Source: Rhodospirillales bacterium (GTDB lineage: Bacteria; Pseudomonadota; Alphaproteobacteria; Rhodospirillales; JABHCV01). From it: DNA of 16,526 bases. The position numbers and the translations under genes were made by a program. The notes beneath the pieces are model-generated. The model saw nothing but the letters and a program-made list of their open reading frames with translations. It was not told the DNA's origin and did no database searches. Location of the stretch: contig JADHSW010000043.1 in NCBI GenBank assembly GCA_016776705.1, positions 1-16,526 on the forward strand, read 5' to 3'. This document shows, piece after piece, positions 14,004-16,526 of this stretch. Each line of letters opens with the position of its first letter. The stretch's first letter is position 1.

Positions 14004-14319
14004 TTCATTTTACAATCTGCATGTTTTTTGTTGCACCAATCAAAGGCCAGAGACGCACCCGCGCGGCTCATGTGCGGCCCGCGGTTCCATTAAGTTGCGC
14101 GATTATATGAAGGCTAGGGCGAAGGAGCTGGGATTGTTGGGGACCCGAATCAATTCCGCCGGTTGCCTGGACCGATGTGAGCTAGGGCCTTGCGTTGTGG
14201 TATATCCGGACGGGATCTGGTACCGCATGGAAAACAACGAAGATATTGACGCAATTCTTGAGGAGCATCTTCGTGATGGCCAGCCGGTCAAGCGTCTGAT
14301 GCTGAAAGTTGATGAATGA
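13996..14319 (+). CDS. Thioredoxin-like [2Fe-2S] ferredoxin
   Basis: A 107-aa ferredoxin of the thioredoxin-fold type (Aquifex Fd / Shethna-like, also related to NuoE). Expected cluster ligands are C13, C26, C57 and C61, read from HVFCCTNQRPETHPRGSC and GCLDRCELGP; the spacing of 13, 31 and 4 fits the family. VVVYPDGIWYRM follows, as in relatives. The extra Cys at 12 and 66 are not expected ligands. The frame is open upstream to 13888, but ATG 13996 is preferred: the family starts right before HVF, AAGG lies 8 nt upstream, and the ATG overlaps the DUF6489 stop. Its stop overlaps the mnmE start by 4 bp. The redox partner is unknown. Confidence 0.92.
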   Translation: MTSSFYNLHVFCCTNQRPETHPRGSCAARGSIKLRDYMKARAKELGLLGTRINSAGCLDRCELGPCVVVYPDGIWYRMENNEDIDAILEEHLRDGQPVKRLMLKVDE

Positions 14320-15671
14320 AACCAGACGATACAATATTTGCGCTGGCCAGCGGTGCCGGGCGCTCGGGTATCGCTGTTATACGCCTGTCTGGCCCCGCTG
14401 CAGGACAAGCCCTTGAGGCGCTGAGCAACAGCCCGCTACCCAAGCCACGCCAGGCAACGAGGGCGACTTTTTACGGAAGTCGGGCCCATAAGGATGAAAT
14501 ATTGGACGACGGTTTGGTCCTGTGGTTTCCTGCCCCGGCCAGCTTTACCGGCGAAGACGTGGTTGAGTTGCATATCCACGGCGGTCCCGCCGTAATTGAT
14601 GCCCTGCTCACGGCGCTTGTCGCCTTACCTGGTCTGCGCCCCGCAGAAGCCGGGGAATACAGCCGCCGCTCCTTTGAAAATGGCAAGTTCGACCTGACCG
14701 CAGCGGAAGGCCTTGCCGATTTGATTGAGGCTGAAACCGAGGCGCAACGCCGCCAGGCGCGCCGCCAATCCCGGGGTGAACTGGGGCGTGTTTATGACGC
14801 CTGGCGCGAGCGGCTGATTCGTGCCCAGGCCTTGATGGAAGCGGACATAGACTTTTCAGACGAAGACATACCCGATGATCTGATTGGCGACGCCCTCGCT
14901 ATTGCTGGGGATCTTGAACGGGAAATCAGCGGCCATCTTGATGATGGTCACCGGGGAGAGCGACTGCGGGCCGGATTGTATCTGGCGATTATTGGCCCTC
15001 CCAACGCAGGTAAATCGAGCCTTCTTAACCGGCTCGCCAGACGCGATGCGGCGATTGTCAGCGAGATTGCCGGAACCACCCGGGACGTTATTGATGTGCA
15101 TCTTGATCTGGGCGGCTATCCGGTAATCGCTGCCGATACGGCGGGATTGCGGGAAGCCGTTCAGGACAGCATAGAATCTGAAGGCGTTCGCCGCGCCCGG
15201 CAGCGGGCCGATGATGCGGATATGAAACTGGCTGTTTTCGATGCGACGGACCTTAAGTCAGATACCGGCCTTGATCCCCTGACATTGGGCCTGATAGATG
15301 CGGATACGTTTGTTATCCTCAACAAATGCGAACTGGTAAAGACCAGCCTGCCAAAGGAAATCAACAAACGGCCGGCATTTCCCGTATCAGCAAAAACAGG
15401 CGCCGGATTTGATGATCTTCTTGCAAACCTGCAAAAGGCGGCGGCGGAAAGACTTGCCGGGGGCGCGGGCCCCGCAATAACCCGCCTCCGGCACCGCAAT
15501 GCCCTGACGTCCTGTTGCGAGTCCTTGAGCCGGGCCGCAAACACCACAGAGCCTGAATTAATGGGGGAAGACCTGCGTCTCGCAGCGCGCGCCCTGGGAA
15601 CCATCACCGGCAGGGTAGATGTTGAAGATCTGCTAGATGTCATCTTTTCAGAATTCTGCATCGGTAAGTAA
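14316..15671 (+). CDS. mnmE: tRNA modification GTPase MnmE
   Basis: GTPase that with MnmG installs the (carboxymethyl)aminomethyl group at C5 of the wobble uridine of certain tRNAs. The 451-aa product has the tetrahydrofolate-binding N-terminal domain (DTIFALASGAGRSGIAVIRL; FTGEDVVELHIHGG), then the helical domain and an inserted G domain. The G-domain motifs are G1 GPPNAGKSS (227-235), G2 GTTRD (253-257), G3 DTAG (274-277), G4 NKCE (336-339; NKxD is usual) and SAK. The C-terminus is FCIGK with the conserved catalytic-type Cys448. Start overlap ATGA with the ferredoxin gene and a weak own Shine-Dalgarno suggest translational coupling. MnmG follows after 181 bp. Confidence 0.97.
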   Translation: MKPDDTIFALASGAGRSGIAVIRLSGPAAGQALEALSNSPLPKPRQATRATFYGSRAHKDEILDDGLVLWFPAPASFTGEDVVELHIHGGPAVIDALLTALVALPGLRPAEAGEYSRRSFENGKFDLTAAEGLADLIEAETEAQRRQARRQSRGELGRVYDAWRERLIRAQALMEADIDFSDEDIPDDLIGDALAIAGDLEREISGHLDDGHRGERLRAGLYLAIIGPPNAGKSSLLNRLARRDAAIVSEIAGTTRDVIDVHLDLGGYPVIAADTAGLREAVQDSIESEGVRRARQRADDADMKLAVFDATDLKSDTGLDPLTLGLIDADTFVILNKCELVKTSLPKEINKRPAFPVSAKTGAGFDDLLANLQKAAAERLAGGAGPAITRLRHRNALTSCCESLSRAANTTEPELMGEDLRLAARALGTITGRVDVEDLLDVIFSEFCIGK

Positions 15672-15852
15672 ACATTTCCTGACCGAATCAACCGTCGTTT
15701 CGAAGGAGTCCCGGTTTCGAGTTCGAATCGAGTGGAACAAACCGGAATCATTCAGGCCTGGTTTTTTCATGAATGTTTCACGTGAAACATTGTTATTAAA
15801 TTCTCATCATCAATGCTTTGACTCCAAGCAGTGTCGTGCCTACATTCCGCCC
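15672..15852. other. mnmE-mnmG intergenic region with hairpin and parS
   Basis: No gene is seen in these 181 bp. An inverted repeat CCGGTTT (15711-15717) / AAACCGG (15739-15745) has an inner CGA/TCG pairing, but its T-run (15762-15767) is 16 bp away, so it is a poor terminator. It could be an mRNA 3' structure. The parS palindrome lies at 15772-15791, followed by an A/T-rich stretch that may hold the mnmG promoter. Confidence 0.5.
15772..15791. other. parS: parS centromere site (ParB-binding palindrome)
   Basis: The 16-mer TGTTTCACGTGAAACA (15774-15789) is an exact match to the bacterial parS consensus, and the perfect palindrome extends two more base pairs on each side. ParB binds parS, spreads and slides as a CTP clamp, and ParA moves the origin region. 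Its place just before mnmG and near the putative origin is where parS sites cluster; parA and parB usually lie a little beyond mnmG and rsmG. I found no second copy in this window. Confidence 0.95.
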
Positions 15853-16526
15853 ATGATTGAAAAGGACACATACGACGTTATTGTCATCGGTGGCGGCCAT
15901 GCAGGGACAGAAGCTGCATCGGCAGCCGCGCGTATGGGTGCAAACACCCTGCTATTGACACACCGCACCGACACCATTGGCGAAATGTCCTGCAATCCTG
16001 CTATCGGCGGCCTCGCCAAGGGTCAGCTGGTGCGAGAAATTGATGCCCTGGACGGGGTTATGGGTCGAGCCATCGACAGGGCCGGTATTCAGTTCCGTAT
16101 GCTCAATCGCCGTAAGGGCCCTGCGGTTCGGGGCCCCCGCGCCCAGGCGGACCGCAGCCTATACAAGCGGGCAATTCAGGAGTTGTTGTCGGAACAACAA
16201 AATCTGGTTATTGCGGCGTCTGCGGCTGAAGACCTGACCTTTGATGACACGGGCACCCTAAACGGCGTGGTTACGGCGGAGGGTAAACACATAAAGGCTG
16301 CGGCAGTGGTGATCACAACGGGTACTTTCCTGCGCGGCGTTATTCATATTGGCACAAAACAGACCCCTGCCGGGCGCGTCGGTGAGGCGCCCTCTATCGG
16401 CCTGGCGAAAACCATTGAACGGCTGGGCTTTCATCTGGGCCGACTGAAAACCGGCACGCCGCCACGCATTGATGGGCGCACCATTGATTATTCAGGATTG
16501 CAGGAGCAGCCCGGTGATGAGCCGCC
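15853..16526 (+). CDS. mnmG: tRNA uridine 5-carboxymethylaminomethyl modification enzyme MnmG, 3' end outside window
   Basis: FAD-dependent partner of MnmE in wobble-uridine modification. The first 224 codons are present and uninterrupted; the full protein is normally about 620-630 aa, so roughly two thirds is outside the window. The N-terminus MIEKDTYDVIVIGGGHAGTE has the FAD-binding GGGHAG (13-18). MSCNPAIGGLAKGQLVREID with the conserved Cys47 follows, then MLNRRKGPAVRGPRAQAD and TTGTFLRGVIHIG, GRLKTGTPPRID. All are MnmG (GidA) hallmarks. The ATG at 15853 lies 61 bp after the parS palindrome. There is no obvious Shine-Dalgarno just upstream (ATTCCGCCC). Confidence 0.97.
   Translation, partial: MIEKDTYDVIVIGGGHAGTEAASAAARMGANTLLLTHRTDTIGEMSCNPAIGGLAKGQLVREIDALDGVMGRAIDRAGIQFRMLNRRKGPAVRGPRAQADRSLYKRAIQELLSEQQNLVIAASAAEDLTFDDTGTLNGVVTAEGKHIKAAAVVITTGTFLRGVIHIGTKQTPAGRVGEAPSIGLAKTIERLGFHLGRLKTGTPPRIDGRTIDYSGLQEQPGDEP

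Noticed and set aside
15701..15745. T-arm-like GTTCGAATC, suggesting a tRNA or a tRNA remnant
   Set aside because: The flanking bases (TCGAG and CGAGT) do not pair as a T stem, and no acceptor or anticodon arm can be built around it. It is better explained as the inner part of an inverted repeat.
1..16526. Mobile elements, CRISPR arrays, prophage or defence genes
   Set aside because: I saw no transposase, integrase, regularly spaced repeats or toxin-antitoxin-like pairs; nearly all genes are recognised housekeeping or conserved families.

Overview
This is a core chromosomal segment from an alphaproteobacterium, probably Rhodospirillales-like. The order dnaQ-coaE-aroE-ppsR <- [gap] -> hemE-hemH-hemJ-rho ... 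mnmE-mnmG is the arrangement known around the replication origin of Caulobacter and relatives. The SecB, HemJ, thioredoxin-like ferredoxin and DUF6489 proteins also fit this class. I see no insertion sequence, prophage, CRISPR array, rRNA or tRNA.

Left arm (1-5013). fxsA (5' end outside the window), a TauE/SafE-type permease and secB run rightward. They converge on a leftward run, ppsR-aroE-coaE-dnaQ, which carries PEP-cycle control, shikimate synthesis, the last step of CoA synthesis and the replication proofreading exonuclease. secB and dnaQ end 6 bp apart inside a hairpin that could terminate transcription both ways.

Centre (5014-5511). A gene-free gap of about 500 bp separates divergent ppsR and hemE. 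It holds several DnaA-box-like 9-mers and a 25-bp stretch with only A and T beside hemE. Position and content make it the likely chromosomal replication origin. The genes on either side are transcribed away from it, so they are co-directional with the replication forks.

Right arm (5512-9897). hemE, hemH and hemJ form a tight heme operon for three late steps: uroporphyrinogen decarboxylation, protoporphyrinogen oxidation and iron insertion. Then come rho, with a C-rich, G-poor leader, and a small exported protein closed by a strong intrinsic terminator.

Accessory block (9898-13693). The leftward operon yyaL-ogt-qor ends in half of a VOC-family gene. It sits between rho and the mnmE operon, where I would expect little or nothing from the conserved order.

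Right end (13764-16526). A DUF6489 gene, a thioredoxin-like [2Fe-2S] ferredoxin and mnmE overlap at their stop/start codons. After them comes a perfect parS centromere palindrome, then the start of mnmG, which runs off the window. The window therefore seems to contain both the replication origin and a ParB-binding site, about 10.3 kb apart. I find no convincing undescribed system. The origin and the parS site are the most valuable observations.
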